From: Cellulomonas hominis
GTDB taxonomy: Bacteria; Actinomycetota; Actinomycetes; Actinomycetales; Cellulomonadaceae
NCBI RefSeq assembly: GCF_901521055.1
Contig: NZ_CABEGA010000040.1
Location: 58,993 to 122,992, forward strand
Reading direction: 5' to 3'
Length of the DNA: 64,000 nt
In this document: positions 49,420 to 58,737 of the stretch, piece after piece
Position numbering within the stretch: position 1 is the stretch's first letter
Layout of the letters: every line of letters begins with the position of its first letter
Translations under genes and position numbers: made by a program
Notes under the pieces: generated by a model
What the model was told of the DNA's origin: nothing
The model's database searches: none
The model's input: only the letters and a program-made list of their open reading frames with translations

Positions 49420-52023
49420 TCACGCACCGCTGATCCGGTCCCACGAGCCGGCCCCGGCCGGGTCGCCGGTCGCGTCGAGCGCCCGCCGCACCCGTGCCCG
49501 GTGCCCGACGACCACCGCCCCGGCGACCAGCAGCACCACCGCGACGGCCACCCACCGACCGACGTCGCCGCCCGTGACGGCGAGCGGGGAGTCCGGGGGC
49601 GCCGGCGCGACCGGCTCCGGAGCGGCGACCGTCAGGGTCTCGGACGGCTCTCCGCAGCGCCCCGCGGACAGCGGCTTGCCGTCCGCGGTGCTGGTGCGCT
49701 CGACGAACCCGTACGTGCCCGCGTCGCCCGCGAGGTACCGGTCCGTCGCGTAGTCGCCCGCGCCCTCCGTGAGCGCCAGGGGCGCGGACGTCCACACCGG
49801 CTCGTCGCACACGAGCTGCTCCCCCGGAGGCGCCGTGAACAGGTCCACGACCGTGACCGCGCCCGCGGGCGGCGTCCCGCCGACGGTCAGGACGTCCCAC
49901 AGCTCGACGCCCGCGACCGGGTGGTCCTGCGCCGCCATCGCGGTGGTGCGGACCGTGAACCCGTCGGTGATCGTCGTCGTCTCGGACGGGATCCCGCACT
50001 CCCCGCGGTGCTTGACCGCCCCGTCGCCGCCGGTGAGCGTCTCCACCCAGTACACGGCGCCCGGCCGGTCGGGCGCCGGCGTGGTCCCCGAGTCGTAGAA
50101 CCCGGGACGAGCGACCGGCACCGGGTCGGAGACCCAGAACGACGTCGTGTCGTCGCACAGCGGCGCGGCAGCGGGGTCCTGCGGTCCGAACGCCTCGAAC
50201 ACGAGGTGGTCGCCCTCCGCCGTGGTGCCCGTCACGAGGGCCAGGTCGTGGATCGACTCACCCGGCGCGGCGTGCTCCTGCGCCCGGGTGACGACCGTCG
50301 GCGGGACGACCACGACCGGGTCGCCCGGCACGTAGAACGCCTCCCGCACGTCGTCGAACCTGCTCACGAACGGCTCCACGCGGTCGTCGCCCGCGAAGGA
50401 GTACACGAACACGTAGTAGTCGCCGCCGGGGTGGGTGGCGGTCGCCGGCACCACGACCGGGTCCTCGTAGCCGACCTCGTGGACGCCGTTCGAGGCGTCG
50501 ACCGTGCCGGTCCAGAGCACCGGGGTGCCGGGCGGGACCTCCGCGCTCGTCGGCAGCTGCGCGAGGGGTCCGTGCACCGTGACGACCGCCTGGCCGAGGT
50601 CCGCGCCCCAGCGTCCGAGGCCGGTGAACTCGCCGTGGTCCTCGGGGTACCCGGCCATCGTGATGCGGTCGAACGCCCGGCCACCGGGCACGACGTTGAA
50701 CTCACGGGTCTGCGACGAGTGCGACAGGTCCGACCGGTTCACCGCCGTCTCGACCTCCTCGAACCACGGCGCGGTGAAGTCCTCGCGGACGTACTCCGCG
50801 AGCGCCCCGGCGTCGGCCTTCCGGATCGTGACGACGGCCGTGTAGAAGCCGTCCCCGGTCGCCCGCACGGTGCCCGGGGTCACGACGCCGCCCGGTCCGT
50901 CGGCGACGACGCGCTCGACGCCGGCCACGGGCGCACCCGCGGGCGGCACCGCCGCCTGGGCCTGCGGCTGGAGGAACGGCCCGTACCAGGTGACGTCCGC
51001 CGGGACGTCCACGGGGTCGCCGTCCAGGTCCACCCAGACGTCGCCGGGCGCCGCGCTGAACTCGAGACGGTCGACCAGCGCGTCACCGTCCTGCACCCGC
51101 ACGTCCTGCACCGTCGTGGTGGCCCGCGGCCGGAAGTCCTTCACGACGGGGAACACGGGACCGTCGCCGACGATCTGGCTGGGGTCGTGGCCGGGCCGGT
51201 TGCCGTAGGTGAGCTGGTCCTGACGGCTGCCGCTCACGTCGAACACCGTGACCGTCGTGCGCCACGCGTCGTCGAACACCACGCGGTAGCTCACGTCCCC
51301 GTTGCCGGTGGCGGTCCAGGTCAGGTCCACCGGCGCGCTGCCCGTGGTGCCGCGGAACGTGCTGCCACCGGAGGCGTCGAGCACCGCCGGACCCGACAGC
51401 GTCACCGTGAACGGCGCTCCGACGACCGGCTGCCCGGCGGCCGACCGCAGCACGATGCCGCGGATCGCGCCGGTCCGGCGGCCCTGGCCGGTCACCGTGC
51501 CGGCCGTCGCGGCGTAGGGTCCGGCCTCGGCGGCGGCCTGGTCGAGCAGCGCTGCGGCGCGGTCCTTGACGGCCTGCGGTGTCGCGGCGGCGATCAGCAG
51601 CTTCACCGACTCGACCACGCCGCCGGCCATGCTTCCGGGGCGCTCCTGGCGCTGGTGCGCCGCGTAGCCGAGGGCCGCCTGGGTGAGGTCGTCGGGGGCG
51701 TACCGGTGCCGGGCGAGCGCCGCGGCGAGCGGGGCGTCGTCCACGGCGGTCACCGACAGCGGGACGTCCGACGGCCCCGACGCGGGCAGCCGGGCCTGCA
51801 GGCAGTACCCGTGCTCCTCGGCACCGGACGCTCCCTCGATGGGTCCGAGGCGCACCGGGCCGTAGCCGGCGGGGGTGATCGTGATGCCGGCCGCGGGGAT
51901 CGCGGCGGCGGCGGGCGGGGGCGCGGGAGCGAGGAGCAGGGCGGCGGTCGCCCCGGTCGCGAGCGTCCCGGCCAGCAGAGCGGAGGTCGCTCGGCGGGCG
52001 TGCCAAGATGGCCGTGCTTGCAT
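49420..52023 (-). CDS. Thioester-domain (TQXA) surface adhesin with LAxTG anchor
   Basis: This 867-residue protein has a signal peptide (cut near residue 41), a TQXA thioester domain (Cys74 in HGYCLQAR and Gln115 in DLTQAALGY could form the internal thioester), several Ig-like VaFE-type repeats with paired Cys (LCDDTTSFW...ECGIPSE; VCDEPVW...RCGEPSE), then LAVTG, a membrane segment and a basic tail. LAxTG is the class E sortase signal. The thioester would bind host or surface amines covalently. Start is the ATG at 52023 with GGAG upstream. Confidence 0.83.
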   Translation of the reverse strand: MQARPSWHARRATSALLAGTLATGATAALLLAPAPPPAAAAIPAAGITITPAGYGPVRLGPIEGASGAEEHGYCLQARLPASGPSDVPLSVTAVDDAPLAAALARHRYAPDDLTQAALGYAAHQRQERPGSMAGGVVESVKLLIAAATPQAVKDRAAALLDQAAAEAGPYAATAGTVTGQGRRTGAIRGIVLRSAAGQPVVGAPFTVTLSGPAVLDASGGSTFRGTTGSAPVDLTWTATGNGDVSYRVVFDDAWRTTVTVFDVSGSRQDQLTYGNRPGHDPSQIVGDGPVFPVVKDFRPRATTTVQDVRVQDGDALVDRLEFSAAPGDVWVDLDGDPVDVPADVTWYGPFLQPQAQAAVPPAGAPVAGVERVVADGPGGVVTPGTVRATGDGFYTAVVTIRKADAGALAEYVREDFTAPWFEEVETAVNRSDLSHSSQTREFNVVPGGRAFDRITMAGYPEDHGEFTGLGRWGADLGQAVVTVHGPLAQLPTSAEVPPGTPVLWTGTVDASNGVHEVGYEDPVVVPATATHPGGDYYVFVYSFAGDDRVEPFVSRFDDVREAFYVPGDPVVVVPPTVVTRAQEHAAPGESIHDLALVTGTTAEGDHLVFEAFGPQDPAAAPLCDDTTSFWVSDPVPVARPGFYDSGTTPAPDRPGAVYWVETLTGGDGAVKHRGECGIPSETTTITDGFTVRTTAMAAQDHPVAGVELWDVLTVGGTPPAGAVTVVDLFTAPPGEQLVCDEPVWTSAPLALTEGAGDYATDRYLAGDAGTYGFVERTSTADGKPLSAGRCGEPSETLTVAAPEPVAPAPPDSPLAVTGGDVGRWVAVAVVLLVAGAVVVGHRARVRRALDATGDPAGAGSWDRISGA

Positions 52024-52056
52024 GTCAGGTCTCCAGAGGAACTGTCGAGCGGGCAC

Positions 52057-52088
52057 GAGGGGTCCGGTGTTCGCGCACCGGGCCCCTC
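52057..52088 (-). terminator. Terminator of the coiled-coil protein gene
   Basis: GAGGGGTCCGGTG (52057-52069) pairs with CACCGGGCCCCTC (52076-52088) with one mismatch, around a short loop. It lies between the two minus-strand genes, after the stop at 52146. No U-run on the minus strand. Confidence 0.55.
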
Positions 52089-52145
52089 TTCTGCGGGGTC
52101 TGCGCGGGGATCAGGTCACCGGCGCCCCCCTTGCCGCGGCCACGC

Positions 52146-53192
52146 TCAGCAGTCCCACACGTCGCCGTGCTCGTCGCCGCACCAGCCGCCGCCCTCGGTC
52201 TCGGTGACGACGGTCCAGCCCTCCGGCAGCGGGTCGCCCGGCGTCCAGGTGATGCCCGGTGCGCTCGGGGCCGTGGGCGCGGCGGGGGCGGTGCGTGAGC
52301 CGGGCGCGCTCGGTGGCGCGCCGTCATCGCCGGGCCTGGAGCCTCCGGAGGACCCGGGCCCGCTCCTGCGCCTCGAGGCGGCGGCCTCCGCCGCGAGGCG
52401 GTCCTGCTCCGACTGCCAGGTCGCCTCCGCCGCGGCGAGGGCCGCACGGGCGTCCGCGAGCGCCTCGCTGTGGGCTCCCGCCTGCGCGGCGGCGCGCCCG
52501 AGCGCCTCGACGCCGACCGGTGCGGGTGCGCCCCGGTCAGCCGTCGCGGCGTCGATCGCCGCGGCGAGCGCCTGCCGGGCGGCGTCGTCGGGCACCCGGC
52601 CCGCCGAGGCGGCGAGCGCCGCCGCACCCTCGTGCAGGGCGGCGTCCAGTGCGGCCAGCGCACCGGCGTGATCGGCGGTCGCCCGCGCGAGCTCCCACTC
52701 CGCCTGCCCCTGCCGTACGGCCCGGGTCGCGGCCGCCAGCAGCCCGGTCCGTTCCACCGCGGCCGCAGCGAGCGCGCGGGCGGACGCGGTGCGCGCCGCC
52801 GCGGAGTCGCGCGCCGGCACCGTCGTGGCGGGCACGGCGACCAGCAGACCGGCGAGGTCCTCGCGGACGGCGTTGTCGGCGACCCGCTGCGCGGCGTCGG
52901 CGAGGGCGTCACGCCCGGCGTACCGGGCGGCCCGGAGCTCGCGCCCGGCGCGATCGAGGTCGGCGAGCGCCGCGGCCGCCTCGCGTTCCGCGGCGGCGTC
53001 CGACCGGTGCTGGGCCACCCCGAACCCGGCGACGAGGACCGTCACCGCGACCAGGGCGCCGGTCAAACGCCGGCCACGGAGCGTCGGCCGCCCCCGGCCG
53101 GCAGGGGTGGCGTCCGATGCGGCAGCGGAGGCCGTGAGGTCGCCGGGCAGCGTGGGCAGCGCCACGGCGGAAGGGGCGGGGGGTGCGCTCAT
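52146..53192 (-). CDS. Membrane-anchored coiled-coil protein of unknown function
   Basis: This 348-residue protein has a polar N-terminus of about 45 residues, one membrane segment (RLTGALVAVTVLVAGFGVA), then a long Ala-rich coiled-coil region, a Ser/Pro/Gly-rich linker, and a C-terminal WTVVTETEGGGWCGDEHGDV motif with two Cys. I do not recognise a family. Start is the ATG at 53192 with AGGAGC upstream. It would be a surface-exposed, type II-like membrane protein. The adhesin gene follows, so a shared envelope role is possible. Confidence 0.7.
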   Translation of the reverse strand: MSAPPAPSAVALPTLPGDLTASAAASDATPAGRGRPTLRGRRLTGALVAVTVLVAGFGVAQHRSDAAAEREAAAALADLDRAGRELRAARYAGRDALADAAQRVADNAVREDLAGLLVAVPATTVPARDSAAARTASARALAAAAVERTGLLAAATRAVRQGQAEWELARATADHAGALAALDAALHEGAAALAASAGRVPDDAARQALAAAIDAATADRGAPAPVGVEALGRAAAQAGAHSEALADARAALAAAEATWQSEQDRLAAEAAASRRRSGPGSSGGSRPGDDGAPPSAPGSRTAPAAPTAPSAPGITWTPGDPLPEGWTVVTETEGGGWCGDEHGDVWDC

Positions 53193-53615
53193 GGATAGTG
53201 CTCCTGGTCGGGGGCTGGTGAGCGCGGCTGAGCTGCCGACTGTAGCGGCCACCTCAGCCCGGGCCGAGCGCCACTCGGTGCCCTGGGGACCGACGCTGGC
53301 GCGTCGTCGTTGTGCGTCTCCGGCACGGCCCAGCGCCCTCGCCACGTGGCGTGGCGTCGCGACGCGGTCCAGGTCCTCGCCACCCAGCGCGCAGAATCCC
53401 GCAGTCTCACGTGCCGATCACCACCGGGTGCCACCGAGAATACGAACAATGGCACCGGGAAATACCGCAAAAGGGACGCGGCTCGTTTGTGGCGATCACC
53501 ACCCAGGACGAAGGTCCAAGTGCTAGTCGCCACCTCCATGCTTCTCCGGGATACGCGCGATCGCGCTTGACCCGGGGTGGGACGCGGTGCATCCTGTCCA
53601 TGACTCAATGACGAC
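53193..53615. other. Lower-GC gap before the M50/ABC block
   Basis: This 420-bp stretch is visibly less GC-rich than its surroundings from about 53390. It holds two copies of TGsCGATCACCACC (53411-53424 and 53490-53503) and no convincing frame. It also holds TACAGT near 53236, a possible -10 for the leftward gene. It could hold a decayed small gene, such as a peptide precursor, but nothing can be shown. Confidence 0.5.
53567..53595 (+). promoter_or_regulatory. Promoter of the M50/ABC block
   Basis: TTGACC (53567-53572), a 17-nt spacer and CATCCT (53590-53595) form a good promoter. Transcription would start near 53602, just before the broken peptidase gene. Confidence 0.55.
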
Positions 53616-54211
53616 GTGACAGCGGCACCGACTCACCCTGAAGCCTGTCACGTCGGTCGATCCTTTCACCGTATTCCGGATCCACGACAAAGTGAGGATG
53701 TGCATGCCCGCATCCCCGCGGGTACCTCGTGGCTTGCTCTTTACTCCTCGCGCCAGCTCCTCCCTCATCAACTCCCGCACGTCGCTGCTCTCCCAGGGTC
53801 GAGGAGCGGACCGCGTGGGACTCAAGATGAACTACTGGGTCTTCCCGGCCTTCTACGTGCGGATGAACGACACACACCTCTTTCCGAGGTTCGAGCGGAT
53901 GGTCGTCCACAGCGGGCCTCCTCATCAATGCGGCGGTAGGTGCAATCGCGTTCTGGTTGGTCGAGACGCTCAGCCTCGGTGGCGTCGGAACATTCGTCGT
54001 GACGTGGTACGCGGTGGCGATGATGATGAACGCGGTGCCGCTGCTGAACTCCGACGGGTACAGGGTCTTGCTGGCGGCCTGCGGCGTGACGGAACGCCGC
54101 GAGGTCCGGCAGAACCCGCCGATGGTCCGCCTCGCCGCAGGTGCCAGCGTGGTGGTCGCGGTCGGTTACGCGGCGGCCTTGGGGATCCGGCTCATCGGGG
54201 CGTTCCGATGA
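53616..54211 (+). pseudogene. Broken M50-type peptidase (peptide maturation/immunity relic)
   Basis: Parts of one membrane protein lie in three frames. The first holds HQLPHVAAL (about 53763), possibly a decayed HExxH. The second holds GLKMNYWVFPAFYVRMNDT (from about 53820). The third holds TAGLLINAAVGAIAFW, then MMMNAVPLLNSDGYRVLL, and runs to the stop at 54211. The last string resembles the NPLLxxDGY motif of M50-type peptidases near bacteriocin and peptide operons. At least two frameshifts are needed. Its stop overlaps the permease start (ATGA), so the last frame was once translated. Confidence 0.6.
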
Positions 54212-55617
54212 TCGTGCGACTCGCGACGCTGGCCGCGCGGGACCTCGTTCATGGGTATCGCGCCTGGCTCGCTCTGCTCGTGAGTGTGTGCGGCATGGGC
54301 GTGGTGTTCGCGCTGTCGCTGGCGCTCCTCCTGGTCGGCGCGAGAGCCAGCGGTGAGGCTCAGGACGCCTACGTCGCCGTCGCCGGCGTCGCCCTCGTCT
54401 TCTCGGTGCTGACGGGTGTGGTGAGCCTCGCGCACGTCGCGCGGGTGTCGCTCGCGCTGCGGCGGCGTGCCGTGGCCCTGTGGCACGTGGCGGGAATCCT
54501 CCCCGGCGAGGCGTTCCTCATGACGCTCGCCCAGGTGATCGCGGTCTGCCTCGGTGGCGGGCTGCTCGCGGTCGTGCTGGCGCCAGCCGCCTGGACGCCG
54601 TTCGCGACCTTCGTCAGCAGCACCGGCCTTCCCGAGGCGCCTGGCCTCAGCGGGTCGATGCCAGCGCGAGCGACGTTCTGGGCCGTGGTCTCCTCGATGT
54701 CCGTGGGCGCCCTCGGTGGCGTGCCGGGTGTCCGCGCGGCGGCGCGTCAGGGCGTGCTGGACGGCCTCGACCACACCCGCGTCACCGCCGCCCGGCGGGG
54801 CGGCGGAACTCGGACCGCGGTCCGGGCGGTGCTGGTGGTCCTCGTGTCGGCCGGGACGGTTGCGCTCTACTGGGCGATCAGCACGGTCCGTGCCCTTGCC
54901 ACCGACGAGCTCGGCGACTTCCTCACGGTCTACCCCGGGATGGGGCTCCTCGTCCTCATGGTGACGGCCCTCTCCGGCGGCTGGTGCATCTCGGTGATGT
55001 CGCGAGTGGCCGCGTGGTCGACGCCACTGGGGCGGGCTCCACTCGCGGGGTATCTCGCTACCCGAGCGGCGTCCGGTCGACTGGACCACACGCGCGGGCT
55101 GGTCGTACCGGTCGCGCTGTCGACCGCAGTGACGGGGATCGTCCTCGCGTGGACCGGCAAGCTGGCCACGATCCTCGGTGGCGGCGACGGGAGTGGCGCT
55201 GTGCGGGCCCCCGGAGACCAGCTGGTGCTCCTGATCGGTGGGGCGGTCGCGATCGCGATCATCGCGTCGTCGTCGGTGTCGTACGCCTCGGTGGACGTGC
55301 GGGTCAAGGACGTGGCCCTCATGTCGGCGATGGGCACTCGTCCTGCCGTGCTCTACGGCCAGGCCGTCGCGGAGGCCGCCTTGTACGCGGTCATGGCTGC
55401 ATCGCTCGCCTATGCCGCCATCGGGCTCAACGAGTGGGCGATGTCGACCGCACTGGCGCACGGCCCGGTGCCCACCGCTCCTCTCGAACCGCTCCCGAGA
55501 GAGCCCCTGCTCCTCGTCGCGGTGGCGTTCGTGCTCAACGCCACGAACCTGCTGTCCCTGACTGGCCACGCGGTCAGCCGGGATCCCGTCTCCGTCATCG
55601 CGAGGAGCACCACATGA
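54208..55617 (+). CDS. FtsX-like ABC transporter permease
   Basis: This 469-residue protein has about eight membrane segments in two FtsX-type blocks (around residues 20-150 and 200-465) that flank a short loop. The TM pattern fits the MacB/BceB-like group but it lacks a long extracellular domain, so peptide export or immunity is more likely than cell division. The ATG overlaps the previous stop. With the ATPase it forms a complete exporter. Confidence 0.82.
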   Translation: MIVRLATLAARDLVHGYRAWLALLVSVCGMGVVFALSLALLLVGARASGEAQDAYVAVAGVALVFSVLTGVVSLAHVARVSLALRRRAVALWHVAGILPGEAFLMTLAQVIAVCLGGGLLAVVLAPAAWTPFATFVSSTGLPEAPGLSGSMPARATFWAVVSSMSVGALGGVPGVRAAARQGVLDGLDHTRVTAARRGGGTRTAVRAVLVVLVSAGTVALYWAISTVRALATDELGDFLTVYPGMGLLVLMVTALSGGWCISVMSRVAAWSTPLGRAPLAGYLATRAASGRLDHTRGLVVPVALSTAVTGIVLAWTGKLATILGGGDGSGAVRAPGDQLVLLIGGAVAIAIIASSSVSYASVDVRVKDVALMSAMGTRPAVLYGQAVAEAALYAVMAASLAYAAIGLNEWAMSTALAHGPVPTAPLEPLPREPLLLVAVAFVLNATNLLSLTGHAVSRDPVSVIARSTT

Positions 55618-56345
55618 GCCCGATCGTCAGAGCGCGAGGAGTCCGCAAGGCGTACCGCCACGGACGATCCCGGCGCCATGCCCCGGACGTCCTGCGCGCG
55701 GTCGACCTGGACGTCGGCGCCGGTGAGTTCGTCGCCGTCGTGGGGCGGTCCGGGAGCGGGAAGTCGACCCTGCTGTACTGCCTGTCGGGCCTCCTGACCG
55801 CGGACGACGGGTCGATCGTCGTCGACGGGGTCCCGCTGGACGGTGCGTCACACTCCCGACTTGCTCGGTTCCGTCGGGAGCACGTCGGGTTCGTGTTCCA
55901 GCACCTCAACCTGATCGAGTCCGCACCGGCCGCGGGGAACGTCGCCCTGCCAGCGCGACTCGCCGGGGTGCGTACCGGCACGGCGTCGGTGAACGCCGCG
56001 TTGGACACCGTGGGTCTGAGCGGTCGTCGGCGGGCTCGACCGCACGAGCTGTCCGGGGGTGAGCAGCAGAAAGTGGCGATCGCCCGCGCCCTCGTGCGGA
56101 GGCCGCCCGTGCTGTTCGCGGACGAACCGACCGGATCGCTCGACGTCGCGGCCACGATCATGGTCATGGAGCTCTTCCGTGAGGTCGTCGCTGCGGGTAC
56201 GACGCTGGTGATGGTCACGCACGACCTGGAGATCGCCGCCCGAGCCGACCGGGTGGTCGTCCTGGCCGACGGGATCGTCGACACCGAGCTCGAGCGTCCG
56301 TCGGTCGAACAGATCTTCGCGGCGATGGCTCATGGAAGCCGATGA
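55614..56345 (+). CDS. ABC transporter ATP-binding protein (LolD/MacB type)
   Basis: This 243-residue ATPase is intact: Walker A GRSGSGKST (around residue 44), Q-loop FVFQHLNLIE, signature LSGGEQQKVAIARAL, Walker B VLFADEPTGSLD and the H-loop MVTHD. It belongs to the LolD/MacB/FtsE group that pairs with FtsX-type permeases. The ATG overlaps the permease stop by 4 bp. It is the last gene of the block. Confidence 0.92.
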   Translation: MSPIVRARGVRKAYRHGRSRRHAPDVLRAVDLDVGAGEFVAVVGRSGSGKSTLLYCLSGLLTADDGSIVVDGVPLDGASHSRLARFRREHVGFVFQHLNLIESAPAAGNVALPARLAGVRTGTASVNAALDTVGLSGRRRARPHELSGGEQQKVAIARALVRRPPVLFADEPTGSLDVAATIMVMELFREVVAAGTTLVMVTHDLEIAARADRVVVLADGIVDTELERPSVEQIFAAMAHGSR

Positions 56346-56414
56346 CCCAGCCGGCAGCGCGGCGCTGCGAACCGACCGCGACGAGCCCAGACGACTCCCC
56401 CGGCGCGACGGGCC

Positions 56415-56969
56415 TCAGCCCTCCGCCACCGCCCACACCACGTCCTGCGACCCCGGAGGCAGCGTCACCTCGCCCCACGTCCCGATCGTCACGGCGAGGT
56501 CGCTCGCCGCGTCCACCGACTCCGGCAGGGCGACCACGGTGGTCGTCGGGACGTAGTCGGCGGTGCAGGGGTCGTCGCCCTGCTCGGGGAACGTCACCTC
56601 GACCGCGTCGGTCCCCGCTGCCCCTGCGGTGGCGTCCGCGACGTCCGGGCAGGTGCTCGACCCGAAGGTCACGACGTACAGCAACGTGTCGTCGGCGGTG
56701 CGCGCGGCGCCGGCGACCGCGTCGGCGGGCTGCTCCCCGGCGCCGGGCGGCAGGCCGGGTGCGGAGGATCCCGCGGTGAGCTCCAGCTCTCCCCCGGCGG
56801 TGGCGGTGGGCGTCGTGCCCTCGGTCGCCTCGGTGCCCGAGGTCCCGGGCTCGTCGCTGCCGCACGCCGCCAGCGCGCCGACCAATCCGCCCACCAGCGC
56901 GGCGGCGCCCACCGCCCGCACGACCCGGGCTCGACCGGCCACGGGCTGGGACCTCTGCCATGCGCTCAC
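56415..56969 (-). CDS. Hypothetical lipoprotein
   Basis: This 184-residue protein has a signal with lipobox LAAC (Cys about 36), then a Thr/Gly-rich linker and a small domain with paired Cys in TFGSSTCPDVAD and GDDPCTADYVPTTT. I do not recognise the domain. It ends in a hydrophobic DVVWAVAEG. Start is the GTG at 56969, after GGAG. It is convergent with the ABC genes and not clearly part of any operon. Confidence 0.72.
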   Translation of the reverse strand: MSAWQRSQPVAGRARVVRAVGAAALVGGLVGALAACGSDEPGTSGTEATEGTTPTATAGGELELTAGSSAPGLPPGAGEQPADAVAGAARTADDTLLYVVTFGSSTCPDVADATAGAAGTDAVEVTFPEQGDDPCTADYVPTTTVVALPESVDAASDLAVTIGTWGEVTLPPGSQDVVWAVAEG

Positions 56970-57139
56970 GGGACCGCTCCGTCCGCCGACTGCCTGGTCC
57001 CGCGAGGCTACCGCCGCGCAGGGCCGACGCCCAGGCCCCGCGTCCGCACCCATCCGCAACGGGTGATGCCGCGCGTCCGCGCCCGCTCCTAGCGTCGAGG
57101 CGGGCTCCACCGGCAGGTACGACGAGAGGAGAGGTCCCC

Positions 57140-57532
57140 ATGAGCGAGACCCGCAGCACCGCAGCGGTGGGCTTCACCGTCTTCGCCGGGACGGTGATGA
57201 TCGTGATCGGCGTGCTCCACGCGATCCAGGGGTTCGTCGCCCTGATCAACGACACCTTCTACGTGGTCGGGCAGGAGTGGGTGTTCTCGTTCGACGTGAC
57301 CACCTGGGGCTGGGCGCACCTGCTGCTGGGCATCGTCGTGGCCCTGGCCGGGGTGTTCGTGTTCACCGGCGCCGTGTGGGCACGGACGGTCGGCGTCCTG
57401 GTCGCGGGGCTGAGCATCGTCGTGAACTTCGCGTGGCTGCCGTACTACCCCGTGTGGGGCCTCGTGGTGATCGCCCTGGACGTCTTCGTGATCTGGGCGC
57501 TCACGGCCCACGGCCGGGACATCGTGGTGTGA
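57140..57532 (+). CDS. Small four-helix membrane protein (DUF7144-like)
   Basis: This 130-residue protein has four membrane segments (around 10-37, 53-75, 78-98 and 104-122). The middle contains the conserved FSFDVTTWGWAHLLLGIVV and VWARTVGVLVAGLSIVVNF. It fits a family of actinobacterial integral membrane proteins of unknown function. Ribosome site GAGGAGAGG precedes the ATG at 57140. It may be monocistronic. Confidence 0.8.
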   Translation: MSETRSTAAVGFTVFAGTVMIVIGVLHAIQGFVALINDTFYVVGQEWVFSFDVTTWGWAHLLLGIVVALAGVFVFTGAVWARTVGVLVAGLSIVVNFAWLPYYPVWGLVVIALDVFVIWALTAHGRDIVV

Positions 57533-57575
57533 GGGGCTGACGGGCGCGGGCCTGCTGGGCTCGCGCCCGGGGCCC

Positions 57576-58430
57576 TCACACCCGCGGCACCTGCACCGCG
57601 ACGGCGAGGCCCGGTTGGTCGGGGTCGTCGACGATCTCCCGCCCGTCCAGCCACGACCCGATGACGTGGGCGAGCTCCCCGGGGTGCGAGTAGTTCATCG
57701 CGTGCGCCGCGCCACGGATCACCACGAGCGTCACGTGCGGCGGGGCGAGCCGTGCGACCTCCATGACCCGCCAGCGCGGCGGCATCATCGGGTCCCGGCT
57801 CCCGACCACCGCGAGCGCCGGCACCGACAGCCGCAGCAGCCGCTCCAGCGACGGGTAGCGCACCATCTCGTCGAAGAGCCGGAGCGTGTTCGCGGGCCCG
57901 AACCGGAGGTAGTCCGGCACGGCGACGCGCGCCATGGCCGGGCTCTCCCGGGGCCCGTCCTTCGCCAGCTGGGCGAGCCCCCGGGACAGCGGCTGGTTGT
58001 ACAGCCCGCCGGCCGGGGACGCGAGGACGATCCGCTCGACGCGGTCCGGGGCCACGTGCGCGACCTCGAGGCCGACCGGGCAGCCCATCGAGTTGCCGAC
58101 CAGGACCACCCGCTCGAGCTCCAGGGCGTCGAGGACGCCCAGCAGTGCCTCGCCGAGCGCGGGGATGCCGAGCGTCGTCCCCCAGCCCTCGGACCTGCCG
58201 TACCCCGGCAGGTCCGGCACCACGTTGGTCGCGCGGCGAGCGAGCAGGCGGGCGGTCGGCATGAGGTACCTGCCGGAGATCGCGAACCCGTGCACGTGCA
58301 CGATCGGAGTGGCGCCCGGGACGGGGTCGCTGACGCGCACCCGGACGTGGTGGTCGCCGACCCGGACGTCCTGGTCGGCCCAGCCCTCCTCGACGGCGGA
58401 GTCGCGGCCGGGACGACGTCGCGCGGGCAT
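57576..58430 (-). CDS. Alpha/beta hydrolase
   Basis: This 284-residue protein has IVHVHGFAISGRY (oxyanion hole), the nucleophile elbow GNSMGC (around residue 115), Asp in VVGSRDPMMP and the catalytic His in GAAHAMNYSHP. It starts at the ATG at 58430; a longer frame adds an Arg-rich extension without a ribosome site. It resembles hydrolases of aromatic ring-fission products, but no such genes are near, so the substrate is unknown. Confidence 0.87.
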   Translation of the reverse strand: MPARRRPGRDSAVEEGWADQDVRVGDHHVRVRVSDPVPGATPIVHVHGFAISGRYLMPTARLLARRATNVVPDLPGYGRSEGWGTTLGIPALGEALLGVLDALELERVVLVGNSMGCPVGLEVAHVAPDRVERIVLASPAGGLYNQPLSRGLAQLAKDGPRESPAMARVAVPDYLRFGPANTLRLFDEMVRYPSLERLLRLSVPALAVVGSRDPMMPPRWRVMEVARLAPPHVTLVVIRGAAHAMNYSHPGELAHVIGSWLDGREIVDDPDQPGLAVAVQVPRV

Positions 58431-58561
58431 CGGGGCCCCCTCTCGCGGCCCGCCCGGCGGTGGGCGGGCGGCCACGGACCCATGCTGCGCGGTCCCCGAC
58501 CCCCGCGGCCTCATCCGTACCGGGTGGTGCCGCACGCGCGCGGGACCGGCCGCGAACGCAG

Positions 58562-58597
58562 AGGACCCCCGGCAGCACGGGGCTGTCCGGGGGTCCT
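58562..58597 (-). terminator. Terminator of tRNA-Asn
   Basis: AGGACCCCCGG (58562-58572) pairs with its complement at 58587-58597, with an inner CAGC/GCTG pair. It lies 5 nt after the tRNA. No U-run is seen. Confidence 0.6.
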
Positions 58598-58601
58598 GGT
58601 G

Positions 58602-58674
<73 letters not shown>

Positions 58675-58737
58675 TCGCGCGGGAAGAACTCTAGCAGCCC
58701 GCCGGGGGTAGTTCCGCCACGTCCGGTGCAGGCCCGC

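Noticed and set aside
46876..52671. A very long open frame (about 1930 codons) on the plus strand.
   Set aside because: It lies antisense to kdpD, the adhesin and the coiled-coil gene, is low-complexity Arg/Val/His/Gly, and is a GC-rich shadow frame. The same applies to a 1530-codon frame at 20106-24707.
53411..53503. Two 14-bp direct repeats as a start of a regulatory or CRISPR-like array.
   Set aside because: Only two copies 79 bp apart, no third copy and no symmetry; recorded only as part of the low-GC gap.
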